Below, piece by piece: positions 47,619 through 59,992 of a stretch of DNA of 64,000 bases (within the stretch, counting starts at the first letter, position 1; the number at the start of each line of letters is the position of its first letter). The notes under the pieces are model-generated. The model ran no database searches and was not told where the DNA came from. It saw only the letters and a list, made by a program, of their open reading frames with translations. Source of the stretch: Sitta carolinensis. Lineage: Eukaryota > Chordata > Aves > Passeriformes > Sittidae. The stretch is from NCBI GenBank assembly GCA_032173965.1, contig JAVUNC010000019.1, positions 4,712,501 through 4,776,500 on the forward strand. The letters run 5' to 3'. Position numbers and translations under genes: made by a program.

Positions 47619-50548
47619 TTCGTGGCATTACTTCAAATCTGAACAAATGACTTTAAAGCTGGTATCATTTCTGCAGAGAAAATTGTAAAATTGTCTGGAG
47701 AAGAATGAACTTCCTACACACTAGTGCAGTAAAATTTACCCTCTAGTAAATAACAAAATGATCATAAAGGACACAGAATCATGGGTGGTCCAGCTGCCCC
47801 ATGGCCTCATGTGGTGAACAGATCCAGTCTTTACGAAGAACAACACCAGCTATGACATCCTAGAGGAATTCATTTTTGCACAAAGTGTTGTGATGAATGC
47901 CCAAACAGTGTTAGAAATGAGTGCAGGGCTTGTCTGCACTCTCCAGCTTCTCCATTAACATCCCCAGTACATTGTTAATCTGATGTTTTATCCTGCCTGG
48001 AGGCTGAGGAATATCTGAAATATTCTTGACTCCTCCCTGGTCAAAATAGAAATCAGAGGCTCTCAGTTACCACCCTGAAATTTGCAGAGGAATTTCTTTA
48101 ATAAGCATAAGTAAATAATAATTTTCCTATGGAAAATTCAATATATGGAAAATCTAGACCACTCTGCCATGAAAGCAAGAAAGGAAATAAAACAAAACCC
48201 AACTATTCACCAGGAGATGCCTCATTAAAATAAGCAAATCCAAGATTATTGTCAGTAATAGATGATTCAGAAGGTTTCTAAGTAAGCGATTCCAGGACTG
48301 GGCATGGATTCGCCTCCCTCATTACGAAAATCACTTGGAAAAACAGTGCTTCTTTCAACATCATTATCTTGAATTAGTTATTGTGTCCACTTAAGACTCT
48401 TTCAATCACATTTTTCCTTCACTCAGGCTGAAAAAATACAATTTTTCATAACCCACTTCAGGATTCTTCCTCCTCCTCAGAGCAGCTCGCCATTCCATGC
48501 TCCCGAAATGAAGCAAGCAATTGTTCTGCAATGTCGTGTCTCTCTTGGTAATGGTGATATAAATAAGGAGAAATAAACCCCGGGGCAAAAGAGTCTATTA
48601 GTTGCTCTCATATCTTTACTGGCAGAATAATTGGCTGCAGTGCAAGCCTGACCCTACTTGATTTTGCTATCTGTCACTTCTGTGGCAGGTTACAATTACT
48701 TTCTCCTTTTCCCTCTCTCTGTCCCCTTGTCCTATGTTTTCCTTCCACCTGGGCTTCTGCCATCACCCCTTCCTACCAAAGTCTGGTACAATGCTGCCAA
48801 AATTCACTTCTTCCTTCACCTTGTCTCCTCTCTTACTGTACCATATAATAAACTACCATGGGATCAGGGATTTCGGGGTGGAGAGGCAACAGCCAGAATG
48901 TCTGCTAGCAAATGAAGTCACAGTGGCACAGTGTGGCAAGGAGGGAGGCAGGAAGGAAGGACAGTGCCACTGATGCAGAAGGATCAGCCAGGTGCCATGG
49001 GAAAGCAGAACAACAGTGATGTGACTTAGCACAATGAGGGCACTTCCAGAGGGCAATTAAACATTGTAAGAAGAAATAGTCTAGCCTACTTCCAAACTTC
49101 TCATCTCCTCCACCTGCTCTGCTAACTAGCATGGAGCTGAAATTGTTTTAACTTGGAGGGAGGTGAGAAAGAGGATTTTAGAGGTGGAGCTGAGCAGCAG
49201 CCAAGTTCAGGGTGCCATTTGCCTGCTGGACCCTGATAACAACAAGCTAAGCCTCTGAAGCACAGCTGCAGGGATCAGCTTGGCTGACATCACAGTCAAG
49301 GTCTGTGTGTGCAGCAGGACTCGTAGCATTGAGTTCCTTGCCTACTTTAATATCATTAGGACTTTCAGGGCAGGGAAGGTGTCTTTTTCGTGAAGGAAAA
49401 TGAAATTTAAAAAGGCACAGGGGTTTGTTGCCCACAGCTGAAAACAGGAATCTGTAGGAGGAAACAGAAAAGGAGGTTTCGGTTCTGGTTCTGAAGGGGT
49501 TGTCAGGTTTCAGAGCTGCCAAGTGAGCAAATTGGACTCCCACGTCCCTGCAACCTGAATGTGAGCAAAACTGGTTTTGAGATGGAAGGCTGCAGAGGAA
49601 GGAGAAAGAGGCCGAATTAGCATCACTCCACTGAGCCCAGCAGAGAAAACAGGAGTGGATGCTGCTGTATTCTGTGACCCGTATTTTCACTGTCCTTTTA
49701 TTTATTAACAGCCTGCCAAAAATAAATCTTGCAGAGCAGCAACATGGGCCCTTTGAAATTTGCCTGCATTTTGGACTCACCAGTACAGCACTCATGACAC
49801 AAACACAGGAAGGACAGGAGGCAAATCAGTAACCCCCATAGTGTGGCCCATGCTTGGAGTCTCCCCAGGATATCTGGGGAAATTTTCCAGGAAAGGAGAT
49901 ATGTGGCAGCTGACTTTAACCCACATAAGAGAGTCATTTAGTGGATTAAGCACAGCCTCTGCAAGAATGATATTTCTTGCCTGTACATATTTTGTTTCTC
50001 TCAAGGTAGAGTCACTCAGTCCTTAATAATGTACATGAGCCAACACCCCTGTATTTAGTTTCTGAAGCATAGAATGTAAGTGTATCGAGGCTCCTGGAAT
50101 AGATATATAACAGCAGTTTGCACTCACCTGGATTTACTCCAGAGTGAATCCAGAGTGAAAAGTGGATAACCACAATGATTCACAGAGTCCCAGGGCCTCA
50201 GGTTCACCGTTATGAGCAGGCTTCTGGTCCCACAGACAATAGGAGTGCTGTCAGTGAAGACTAAGGCCCTCTGTGCTGTAAATAGGCACCATTTACTCTG
50301 TTTTCCTTGTCCATATATCTAAACAGTAGCCTGCTATCAAACCAAAATATTCAGTATCTTTAATTAAAGTTTGCATCTCTGTAGAGTAACGGGATCAATA
50401 ACTGGCCCAGCTGTTGGGAGAAGGCAAAAGACCAAGCCCTGACCGTGGCAGCAAGGCCGTCCCTCAAAAGTGGCTTTGCAGGGACACCAAAGACAACACC
50501 CAGGAGCAGTGGACAAAAAATGAATGGTTATCTAAAGTTATTCACTTC
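47619..50548. other. Unique non-coding sequence
   Basis: No gene recognised. A 182-codon minus-strand frame (49247-49795) is the longest here. It is cysteine- and serine-rich without any pattern I know and is overlapped by other frames, so it is not called. Confidence 0.5.
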
Positions 50549-50695
50549 AGGGAGGCAGGGAGAGGGAGAAGGAGAGGGAAAGAGGGAAAGAGAGAAAGAG
50601 GGAAAAAGAGAAAGAAAGAATCTCTCCAGATTGGGAGGGAGGGAGGGCAGGCAGGCAGGCAGGCAGGCAGGAAGGAAGCAAGCAAGCAAGCAAGC
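50549..50695. repeat. Compound purine tract and GGGA / GCAG / CAAG microsatellite
   Basis: A nearly pure purine run (50549-50620, G/A with one C) is followed by GGGA units (about 50634-50646), six GCAG units (50647-50670) and four CAAG units (50679-50694). The mirror-like purine run could adopt triplex DNA, and the tetranucleotide units are likely length-variable. Frames across it (K/R/E-rich, then AGRQ repeats) are artefacts of the repeat. Confidence 0.9.
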
Positions 50696-52667
50696 TTTCC
50701 TCTAATCACTTTGTGTCTTTGTGTCTTTCAGGTGGTTTGATCACCTCACACCTATGGGAAATGGGAAACTAATCTGGCCTTTGGCTCTGTACCTGTCTAC
50801 ATCAGATGACTCACAGACCCCTTGGCAAGGAAAATTCTTGTCAAGCTGGGACAACATGTTACTCCTGTCACTACGCACAGCTCTGAGCCCTGTGCCTGCA
50901 GATCTCAGGCACACCTTGCAGGCAATGTGCCCTTGGGTGTGTGATACAGCCTGGGCTCCCTTAGGCTGAAACACAAGGTATAATTTTAGTGCACTGCAAA
51001 TGATCCGTATACATTCCCCACTTCCTGTGGTTCTCCAACCCACTCAGGCAGGGAACAGTCACCAGCACACTCTGCTGTAGTTGTGAGAGGTGGGTGGTAA
51101 CACAGTTTAAGTCTCTTTTAGTCCCAGGGAGTGAGCAGTGCCCAAGTACACCAAGTATCTTTACGATAGCCTCGTTTTTTCCTTGGATGTTTCTCGTTGG
51201 TGAGGTCACATTGCTGTTATTCTCTGGTGTTGTGTGACTCAGGAACTGAGGAAGGAAATTACAACACAAATTCAAATCAGGGAATTTTTTTAAGAACTCG
51301 AAGTAGCACATAAAAATGCTAATAATACATTGCAATCCAGTTCTCCTTCAGTCAGATGGTTTTGCACCAAGAGGAAGTTGTTGCAGATGCCCTGCAACCT
51401 GGTTAGTGTAATATCTGGGCATGAGAGGACATCCTAGAACAAACTGTTCTGCTTTGACTTCCCTAGAGAACGATTAACACTGACGGCTCTTTCCTTTTGG
51501 GCTGAGAGGATGTAATAACTCAAACAGTGTGACTGCCTTTCCATCTGTTTCTGGTCTTCCCTCTGCTAGTCCTTGATGATGTGAGATGTAGGAATCAAGG
51601 TGAAGAACAAACCCAATGCTGGTGGACGGACGTGATCCCACTTTTTTAAACAGCTCCCAATTCTCAACACATTGCTCTCTCCTGCAGTAGCTGTGACGAG
51701 AGGCTGGTGACTGGTACGAGTGACCTTCAAGAGGATTAGCCAGAGATGTGTGACTGCCAGTGAATAACTCTATTCATTTGTTATGTGTGACGAACACTAA
51801 ATCATTCTAGTAAGATTCTTTTCCATTCATTTGTTGCCTGAGAATGATTAGCAGCAAATAGCTCATAGAGGCTCTTCCAGTGGAGCTGAGCAACACACAC
51901 ACAGGGAGAGCCAAAAGCTTTGTCTCATTCACTTGTGGTCAGCTCCCATCAATAGAGTTGGTCAAATACTGGGGGAAAGTGTGGGTCAGTGTGGAACTGT
52001 GCTGTACCCAGGTATCTTTACATCCTAAATCTTACATCTTCCAGTCTCCTGACCAAGCCCATGCTGCTAATAGAGACATTTGCCAGTTTTTTGTGCAGAT
52101 GGAGCAATGGTTACTCTTTGAACCACAGTTTCTCTGTAACTAACTATGGATAAAATGGAGCATTTCTCTTCTCCAGTCAGTCAATGGATAACTGTTAGGA
52201 TGACTCTACACCTGTCTATCACTGTGCACACCAATGACTTTTCAAACCTAGCAGGATTAAGACATGAAGCTGTTATTTCCACCCACCCAGAGGTGTAAAT
52301 ACCATACCAGAGTAGAAAATGAAAGAAACCAAGGATGCTGAATCAAAGTGGAAAGCAACATGCCATGTCATGTCCCCATGTGTTGTCCCTTTTCTCCCCC
52401 ACATACCTGAAATACTCCTGTGTCATGCTGACCAGTGTGGTATGAATGCACCACAGGGCTGAAGTATGGCTAAAGTGGATAACACCCAGTGTGTCCCAAC
52501 ACTGCTGCATGGAATGCTGCCCTGACACATATGAGACCCCAACTCAAGTATCTGCCTCCTGATTTGGAGCAGAAGCTGACCTTCACAGTCTAAGAGATCC
52601 CATGGACTGGCTACAGAACATGTGAACCACATCTTAAGGAGGCATGATGGCCTAACAGCTCTCCTGC
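50696..52667. other. Unique non-coding sequence
   Basis: A good splice-acceptor-like string (TTTGTGTCTTTCAG ending at 50731) precedes an 82-codon plus frame, but that frame has no recognisable domain and no matching donor or neighbouring exon could be supported. The rest is ordinary. Confidence 0.5.
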
Positions 52668-52750
52668 CAGGCAAAACTCTGGAGACCTTGCTTATCTTAC
52701 CTCTTCCCTATGACCTTGAGCAACTCCTATCTCCCCACTTGTCCCCACTC
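52668..52750 (+). repeat. MIR-like relic (weak)
   Basis: CTATGACCTTGAGCAACTCC followed by CTCCCCACTTGTCCCC resembles the MIR sense core 'tgtgaccttgggcaagt...cctcagtttcccc'. It is short and decayed; chance resemblance is possible. Confidence 0.3.
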
Positions 52751-52781
52751 AACCTGACCACTACTTCAATTTTACTTTTTA

Positions 52782-52817
52782 GGTAGTGACTGCTACCAGT
52801 TTAAAAAAGTCACTACC
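52782..52817. repeat. Perfect inverted repeat, 10-bp arms
   Basis: GGTAGTGACT (52782-52791) and AGTCACTACC (52808-52817) are exact reverse complements, separated by 16 bases. It could form a hairpin. Each arm contains a TGAC/GTCA half-site. Confidence 0.75.
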
Positions 52818-54361
52818 AGGTTTATCCCAAAGGGACTCTTCTGTCTCTCTCTGTAGGCATGACTGAAATTCAAATAATAGCAAATGGGTTTCTCTTTCCA
52901 ACTACACTTCTAAGTCAAAAGAGGTCATGTGTGCATGTACACAAATAGAAAACCAGTGGGGCTATTTGCTTCAGATGATAATGCTGTACTTCACAGCCCC
53001 ATCTTCCAGCAGCAAAATTGTTGGCTTTTTGCTCAACATCATATGACTCTTGAGCAGTGAGGACTCTACGCAACTCCACGTGGATTTAACAAAATAATTA
53101 ACTGTTATTCAGCACAAAGAGAAAGTCACAAGATTGCAAAGAGCAGTGCTAAGAATGCAGCTCCATGGCAGAAGAAGAGCAGCTCTCTCTGAGCTGATGA
53201 TGAACTGTCCCTACAGCCCAAGCCCTGGCTGCAGCACTGTATCATTTTCTGTCTATTCACAGCTGCTCTTGGCCAGTAAGGACTGAAATGAAGCACAGGC
53301 TCTGGATTAGCTCATGCTCATGCGGAGCTAACAATTACCTTTGGTTTTGCCTGTTGCAGGGAACTCCAACAGCTTCCTTCCTGATCCACACTCAGATTTT
53401 CCAACCCTCAAAAACGTCATGTGCGCAGGGAAATTAATTCACAGTGCAAAGGAGTAGGTAAAAAACTTTTGTGTTTTATGTGTTGGAGGGATTTCTTGAA
53501 GTAATGGCAATTTTCCTAACTTACATCTTTTTCCTGTGTGACCATAACATTCGTCCTTCTTTTCTCCTGAACTCGATGCCATACCTTTTTTTTTCCTAAC
53601 AGCCATAACATTTATAAATTATTCACAAGACGTAGCCATAAGGAACGACTAATGCTTCATCTTCAATAAAGGGCTTACAGTGCCATCCCTCCAAGTGCAC
53701 ACTGGGCTCCCAAGGCTTCCCCAGTGCCATTGCCAGAGTTCCAAATGGCACTTCATCCTTTCCTGAAGGCCACAGGGCCTCCATCAAGATTATTTTGCAA
53801 AGAACCAGTACCAACCACAGGGTTTTCTGCTGGGTCCACCCACACAGCACTAACTAGGAATTCCCACCAAAAATAATCTGACTTCTCATGTGAGTAATAA
53901 TGTATTAATGTGAGAGAAAGAGGACATGTAGTCATTCAAATCAGGAGCAGCCACAGCCTTCTAATTAAGGAGGCAGTTTGTTTTCTTTGTACAGTTTCCT
54001 GAGCAGACAGATCTCTCAGAGATTAAAAACTGGTCTTATCCATGGTTCAGCACTGGAAAAACCCAAGAAATAAATGCATTCCAGTCGGGATACCAAAACA
54101 AATAAATCTGGCTTTATGAGCAAAATAACCACAAATGGTACATGAGTGATTGATTACATGTCATCATCCAACAAGCCCACAGCTAATGAAGCATAATGCT
54201 GAATAGATGAACATGAAATGGACACCATTAAACAGCCTATAATAAACATTTTTCTAGGCTCTTTTAAAAGCCAAAAAATCACAGTAATATTTAATACCTA
54301 GACAGCTACAACACAGCTAATGAACTCTCAAAAACTTCATAACAAACATTGCAGCAAAAAG
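52818..54361. other. Unique non-coding sequence
   Basis: No gene or repeat recognised; AT-rich toward the 3' side. Confidence 0.6.
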
Positions 54362-54377
54362 AAAAAAAAAAAAAAAA
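54362..54377. repeat. Poly(A) tract, 16 bp
   Basis: Run of 16 A after CAGCAAAAAG, followed by TTTGGTTATC. No element body is recognisable. Confidence 0.9.
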
Positions 54378-55070
54378 TTTGGTTATCCACCATGAAAATC
54401 TGTACAAGACCTTCCCAGTCTGGCTATGTCAGAAACTCTCTCCTGGGGCAGGGAGAGCAGTGCCAGCCCCCAGTGAGATCCAGCCTTCTCTCAGTTGGTT
54501 TCCACCTCACTGAGGACAACACAAACAGCCATTTCCAAGGGGCTGAAGTAACTGGCTCAGCTGGCAAATGATCCACTTCAAAACCTGGCAAAGAGTTAAA
54601 CATGGCAGCAGAGAACTCAGCACAAGGAGGAGACAGGAACTCCAAACACATGGTGTTAACTGGGCTGTGGAAGTTGGGACACCATGGATTCTGGGAGCAC
54701 CTGCTCTGTGCCAAGCCACATGGGTTTACTTTAGCTGGAAACCCAAGTGCCAACTGTCTGCTGTCCTCACTAGGATACTGTGTGCTACTTCTGCCTCTGT
54801 GTTACCTACAAGGATCATTTTCATGTATTATTTCCCCTCTTGGCACAAAACTACCATTTCCTCAATACCAGTCAAATGTTTTTCAAACCCAAAACATGCA
54901 ATCACAGATTTTTGAAGGCAGGTAAATTATCAAGTCTGAAAAAAACACTACCTTTTTTAAGCAGAGACAGACTCCCAGTGTTACCAGACAGATCAAGGTA
55001 ACACTGAAGCAAGAACACCCATGGGCATATCACAGGAATAAAAAGAAAAATCGAAGTATTTTCCTCTTTT
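54378..55070. other. Unique non-coding sequence
   Basis: Overlapping frames of 107-115 codons occur in three frames at 54.42-54.93 kb. None is recognisable, and the overlap itself argues for a chance absence of stops. Confidence 0.55.
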
Positions 55071-55185
55071 GCAGCATCTCACATCCTGATGTATCACAGC
55101 ACTTTACAACCCAGTGATCTTTCCGATGCATCTACAGGGTTTACTAATACTGTGTCAGTCTGAGAGATGAAAAAGCTGAGAAATG
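55071..55185. repeat. Ancient repeat relic (SINE/L3-like, weak)
   Basis: GCAGCATCTCACATCCTGAT followed by CACAGCACTTTACAACCCAG and then GAGATGAAAAAGCTGAG resembles an old amniote repeat ('catctgaggatctcaaagcactttacaa ... gatgaggaaactgag'). The related motif order at 11485 supports a shared origin, but both are very diverged. Confidence 0.35.
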
Positions 55186-58150
55186 CAAGAAGGATGTTTC
55201 TGCCTATAGAAATGACTTCTTTCAACAACCATGGGTGAATATGTTATTTAGAGTCCTGAAATGGAAAGGATGAAGAAATGCTCAGCAGAACTATTATTTT
55301 CCACAGATAAGGTAAAAAATTATTCCAGAAGCTGAACTTTATGATACCTCTTAGGAATGATGGTACTCCCACAAAACACATTTGCAGGATTAGGCATTTC
55401 AGGCAGAGGCAACCTTTTGTTTTTCCTTTCAGAAATGTTCCTCTTTTTTGATGTTGTTGTTGCAGAGGTTGGAGTGACAATTTTTGCAGGTGCTCAAAGA
55501 GAAAATATCTCCCTTGACTCTCCCAACTTTTGAAAATCTTGTCAATAATTATAAAGGATTGAATGGAAAAAGGAAGCTATTTCTCTTTCTCTAGCTTAAA
55601 TATATTTATTTAATAGTGAGAATCTCAACAGTTATCCTTGGCATTTGGCCCCTGCAGGAAATGGGCAGTTGGACCTCTAAGGACTCAGGCTTTTCAATCT
55701 CCTTTTGTACCTCCAACTTCTTCCTGCCACACCAGCAGAAGACAAATACCCACCTTCATCCCTCTGGAATTAGCAAGCATGGAAGGAAATAAATTAACAC
55801 ATGAAAATCTGGGCATATGATTGACAGCAATCCATTCATCCCCCTCCAGTAGCTTCTCTTAGAAAGCACAAAGGTGTCAAAGAAATAACTGCTTTTAGAG
55901 GTTCCCTGTTCATACCAGGGACTGCTGAGGTAAACATTGATACTTCTGATGGCAGGGCACCATCAGACCTGATAAAAGTAGTTCCTATGGAGAGTCTTGT
56001 CTAACATAGAATGGTGGAAGCTAGAAAATTATTTCTCTTTCCCTGGAGCTTCTCTACATTGCAATTTTGATAGGACCAGTCAGTCTGTGCGTTCTTTCCA
56101 TTATTACCTTAATAAAAGAACATGAGATCGTTATCTCCCAGCAACTGTGCTGACTCTGTGATAGTGGGTTGGGATGGCTCAGTGTGATGGGAAGATACTC
56201 TGGAAAACTTGGCTGACCTTTCACGTTCCTGGTATAAAGAACAAACTCCCTGTTCACCTCTGCTTATGCCAATCACATCTTACAGCAGCCTTTCCACCAG
56301 AGAGGAGAGCTAGGAGAAAAGAAAGGCACACAGAAAGAGAGGATGGAAAAGTGTTTCCATACATATAATTTCTGTTCTTCCAAGGACAACAATCCTGAGA
56401 TTCAAAAACAAAGTGAAAAAGTACATTTCTACTAAAATTTACAATACCTATTTACCATAGTCCACCTGAAATAATTTCAGCTGTATTTTTAACTGTAGGA
56501 GTCAGCTTAAAATACTTGAGCTGGACTGGCTTTATTAGGAGCTTATGAATTAAATTGAGAAAGAATGCTTTAGTAGAGGTTTCCTGGCATCAAAGAACTA
56601 TCTGCAATAAGCTTTCTTGGACTAAGCTGAATTATTAATGTTGATTATATAAGACTACCATTCACCTTTCAAATGCTGAGGGTAATTAAGAATCGCTCAA
56701 CAGAATAGCTGGGGAGAAATCACTCAAACAACTTTCTTACGCAGCTCCCTTGCAAGAAAAGAAAATTAAAACCCTGAAAGAAAGGCTGCTCTGATAATAT
56801 GCATGCCTTCAGCAGATTTCAAAGAGAAAAAAAAGAAGAAAAAAGAATTACTTTCTCACAAACTACATATGTAGTTAAACATGCGCTTTAGAGATGGGAC
56901 GTGTTTTCAGCACCACAGCATTAGAAAGGAAATGGAGATGTTGCTCTGAATGTTTAACGATACACTGAGCTGCTCTCTCTTAGTAAAATTTCATTTCACT
57001 ACCATCATTCTGCTGAGAAAGATGTGTTGAATAATGCCAGAGAGCACTGAACCAGCACCACGGTATTACATCATCGCTATTAAATATTCCTCTTTGTGCA
57101 TTCACGGCATGCTTCCACACATTTGATGCATGAGAAGTGAAAATGGCAGTGAGCTAAAGCACCTCAGTGCTCCCTTCAGCATTAATCAAGCTTCCAGGAT
57201 GTTAAATGCCTGCAGGGTTACATCCCTGACCCTGCCACAGCACTGCCACCAAACTTTATCTCATGCAGGCAGGAGGCATCGCCGAGTGAGGACCTGGTGC
57301 AGGCAGCTCTTGCAGCACAGGGCTGAATTTAGGTGTGCTCTCTTCCCAGACTACGTTTCTCCTAATCTCTGAAGGATGAAAAAGGACAGTAACAGAATAC
57401 ATGGATTAAAGAACTACTTGCCTCTAAAACTCCCAAATGAGCAGTGCCCCAAATAGAACAGAAGCCAGGGCCTGACTCTGCTGCTGCTGAGCCTGCCTGA
57501 GCCCCCAGTGGAGCAGGCAGCACCAGCCGTGCTTGTTCCTGGGATGGGATGAGCCCCCAGCAGCCAGCCCCACACCTGCTACTCACAGTCTTCCATCTTC
57601 TTGTTTCTTCCCAGTCCCTGTGCCTTTCTCCCCTCAATACCCAACTATCCTTCCCCTTCAGATCAATCTCAGCTCAGTTGAGCCCCAACATTCTCCCTCT
57701 GATTCCCAACATCTCGCTCCCTTCTCACTCCAGTGTCATAACACCAAGAGAACACTTTAACCAGCTGCATGCAAACACTCAAGTCATTATTCCATGTAGG
57801 AAGAGAAACTGAAAGGAGTAAAACCTTTGAAGAACTTGGAGACAGTATGCAGTGCCCTGCTTCCCCATGCACCAGAGGAAATCTGTTGACAAAAGCTACT
57901 TTCAGTGGATTTCTTTGTTTCTTGGCATCAGTGTTTCACATCAGTTTCTGCCACTTTTCCTGATGTTTCTGTTCTCACTCTTTTCTCTCTCCTTCAAGCA
58001 CACCCCAGACCAAAACCTAGCAAAGCCTTCTTCCTGGAAGGCAAGGTCTCTGGATTTGTTTCTGTGCAATTTTCTGCTTAGGGGCTCTGCAGCTGCCTCC
58101 TGCTACAGGAAGTTTGCAGCTACTCTCACCACAGGGCAAAGGCTGCCTCA
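55186..58150. other. Unique non-coding sequence with a possible conserved stretch at 57.05-57.33 kb
   Basis: No gene recognised. 57050-57330 is repeat-free and contains CACGGTATTACATCATCGCT, TATTAAATATTCC and several CpGs; it could be a conserved element. The remainder is AT-rich up to 57.0 kb and CT-rich at 57.5-58.0 kb. Confidence 0.5.
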
Positions 58151-58292
58151 CCATAGGACCATTTAGACTGGACAGCATCTTTAAGATCCTTGAATCACTG
58201 TTAACACAGCACTGCCAAGTCCACCAATAAACCATGGCCCCAGGTGCCACACAGTGTGGAATAGATCTCCCAGATACCTCCAGACTAAGGGT
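58151..58292 (-). mobile_element. CR1 LINE 3'-end fragment, decayed
   Basis: CCATAGGACCATTTAGACTG, then ACTGCCAAGTCCACCAATAA and ACCATGGCCCCAGGTGCCAC correspond to the complement of a CR1 3' end of the same type as 18559-18652, but with more divergence and a longer stretch retained. Minus-strand orientation, 5' truncated, non-coding. Confidence 0.8.
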
Positions 58293-59262
58293 ATAGCAGT
58301 AATAGACAGCCTGTAAGAGAAGAAGAATGAGGGGGGCCTTGTTCCAGATTTTAAAGATTTTTAGGAAAATCTTTATTTAGATTTTAAAGGAGACTTTGTT
58401 TCAAGTTTTTTAAATTTAGACATTCTTTAGGAAAAAGGAACAAGGTGTTATTTATTTGGACACTCTCCTGTTTCCCCTGCCTTGACAAAATTCTGCTTCT
58501 TCAGGCAATTGTTTCTGCCAGGAAAAACAGACAACTGAGCTCAGGGTCTTCAAATGGGGTGAAACTTGACTGTGGCTGCTGTTGCTGCCAGTCATGCCTT
58601 GGCAGAAAGGTTACACACACAGTAACTGATCCCTCAGGACTTCATCTGCTGGCTCCCTCACCAGCACAACAGCCAGACACATAATACACACTTGCCATGT
58701 GATACTTTAACAAATCTTTTACTGTCTACATCTTCATAGGCTTCATCTCAGCCACCTGGGTTCATGTGTGTGAGAGGGACAAGTTACACAGGCTCCCCTG
58801 CATCAAATGTATGATTTCTGTGCAAGTCAGTGGGATCAGAGCAACTTAACATGTCCTTTTCCCTACAATACAAAGCATGTATTCCCTCTTCCTTTCCAGG
58901 ACAAAAAAAAAAGCACACCTGCAATTACCAGGTTGATGTCACCCTAGAGGGACAGACTAGATCTTGAGGCAAAGCTCAGGACCTAAACTTCAGTCACACT
59001 GGAGAAACAGGCTCATTCCAGTCCTGATTCAGGGATTCCTCCATGTCTTTAATCAGGCAAAATGGAATCCCCATTCAAACTATTTCTAAATGCTGAGGAG
59101 GCTCGTTCTCCCTCTGGTTTGAAAGGAGGGAGTTCAGGAGTGGTTTGGGGGAGAGGAGAAGCAGCTTGTTTCTCAGATTTGAGGGAGGAGAAGGGTACTG
59201 CTTGTCCACAGAAAGAGCAAGCAAGCAGACAAATGACCCAGTGAAGATCACATAGACCGTGA
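58293..59262. other. Unique non-coding sequence
   Basis: T-rich at 58.34-58.44 kb with internally repeated GATTTTAAAG-type motifs; a 10-bp A run near 58.9 kb. No gene recognised. Confidence 0.6.
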
Positions 59263-59316
59263 GGTTAATAAAAAGAAAGCACAAGAACAGGTTAATAAAA
59301 AGAAAGCACAAGAACA
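59263..59316. repeat. Exact 27-bp tandem duplication
   Basis: Two identical 27-bp units (59263-59289 and 59290-59316), each beginning GGTTAATAAAAAGAAAGCAC. No mismatch between the units, so the duplication is recent or the units have been homogenised; assembly error is also possible. Confidence 0.92.
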
Positions 59317-59777
59317 GAGCTCCACAGGGACACCTAGGCTGGCACTCAGTGCTGTAACAGGCCTGGAATGTCTGTCTGTCCTCTCTGCAGCCCCAACAGT
59401 ACACTATTTACTACAGGGCAAAAAAAAAAAAAAAACATTTAAGAGAAGTTCTCCCAGCATTTATAGCACAGGATTGCCTGCAGCGAGCAAGCTTCACTTT
59501 CCTTAGTGTGCCACAAAAATTTATTGCCTTCCTCAGGGGGAACACTCAGACTGATGGCATCAAGCAGAAGAAAAGTGATCAGGAAGGGCACAGTAACCAG
59601 AACAGGCTGGAAATGCCCTGCCCCTCCTATAAAACTAGCCTTCAAGTCCTTCACATCCTCCCCTGCGTGCACTGGAAATTACAGCTGTGCAGGGGAAGGT
59701 AATTTGGGCCCTTATTTCATCAGTTTATCTTGTAAGAATTTTCCACCAATTAATTTTAAAATGTTGCTCTATACAGA
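59317..59777. other. Unique sequence with a 16-bp poly(A) at 59420-59435
   Basis: Contains a 16-bp A run at 59420-59435 and otherwise nothing recognisable. Frames of 64-92 codons overlap each other without domain similarity. Confidence 0.6.
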
Positions 59778-59800
59778 ATTCTAGGATAGTATCCTAGAAT
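59778..59800. repeat. Perfect 23-nt palindrome at a CR1 3' end
   Basis: ATTCTAGGATA, a central G, then TATCCTAGAAT: 11-bp arms are exact reverse complements. It overlaps the terminus of the adjoining CR1, whose 3' end normally carries short ATTCTATG-type repeats, so it probably arose from that terminal repeat. Confidence 0.8.
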
Positions 59801-59992
59801 CAGAGAGTGGCTTGACTTGGAAGGGACCTTAAAGTTCATCCAGTTCCAAGCCCTGCTGTGGGCAAGGACACCTAACACTAGATCAGGTGCCTCAGAGCCC
59901 CAGCCAACCTGGCCTTGAGCACTCCAGGGATGGAGCATCCACAACTTCTTGAGCAATCTGTGGCAGTGCCTCACCACATCACAGTACAGAAC
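59790..59992 (-). mobile_element. CR1 LINE 3' fragment
   Basis: Plus-strand reading begins TATCCTAGAATCAGAGAGTG and continues CTTGGAAGGGACCTTAAAGT, TCATCCAGTTCCAAGCCCTG, CCAACCTGGCCTTGAGCACT and CAGTGCCTCACCACATCACA. This is the complement of the CR1 3' UTR, about 200 bp, 5' truncated. The insertion terminus sits in the palindrome at 59778-59800. Confidence 0.92.

Noticed and set aside
49247..49795. 182-codon minus-strand open frame
   Set aside because: No known motif, no splice or promoter context, and overlapped by other open frames; consistent with a chance frame.
50721..50969. Possible exon after a good splice-acceptor-like string
   Set aside because: No recognisable protein, no supported donor and no partner exon in the window.
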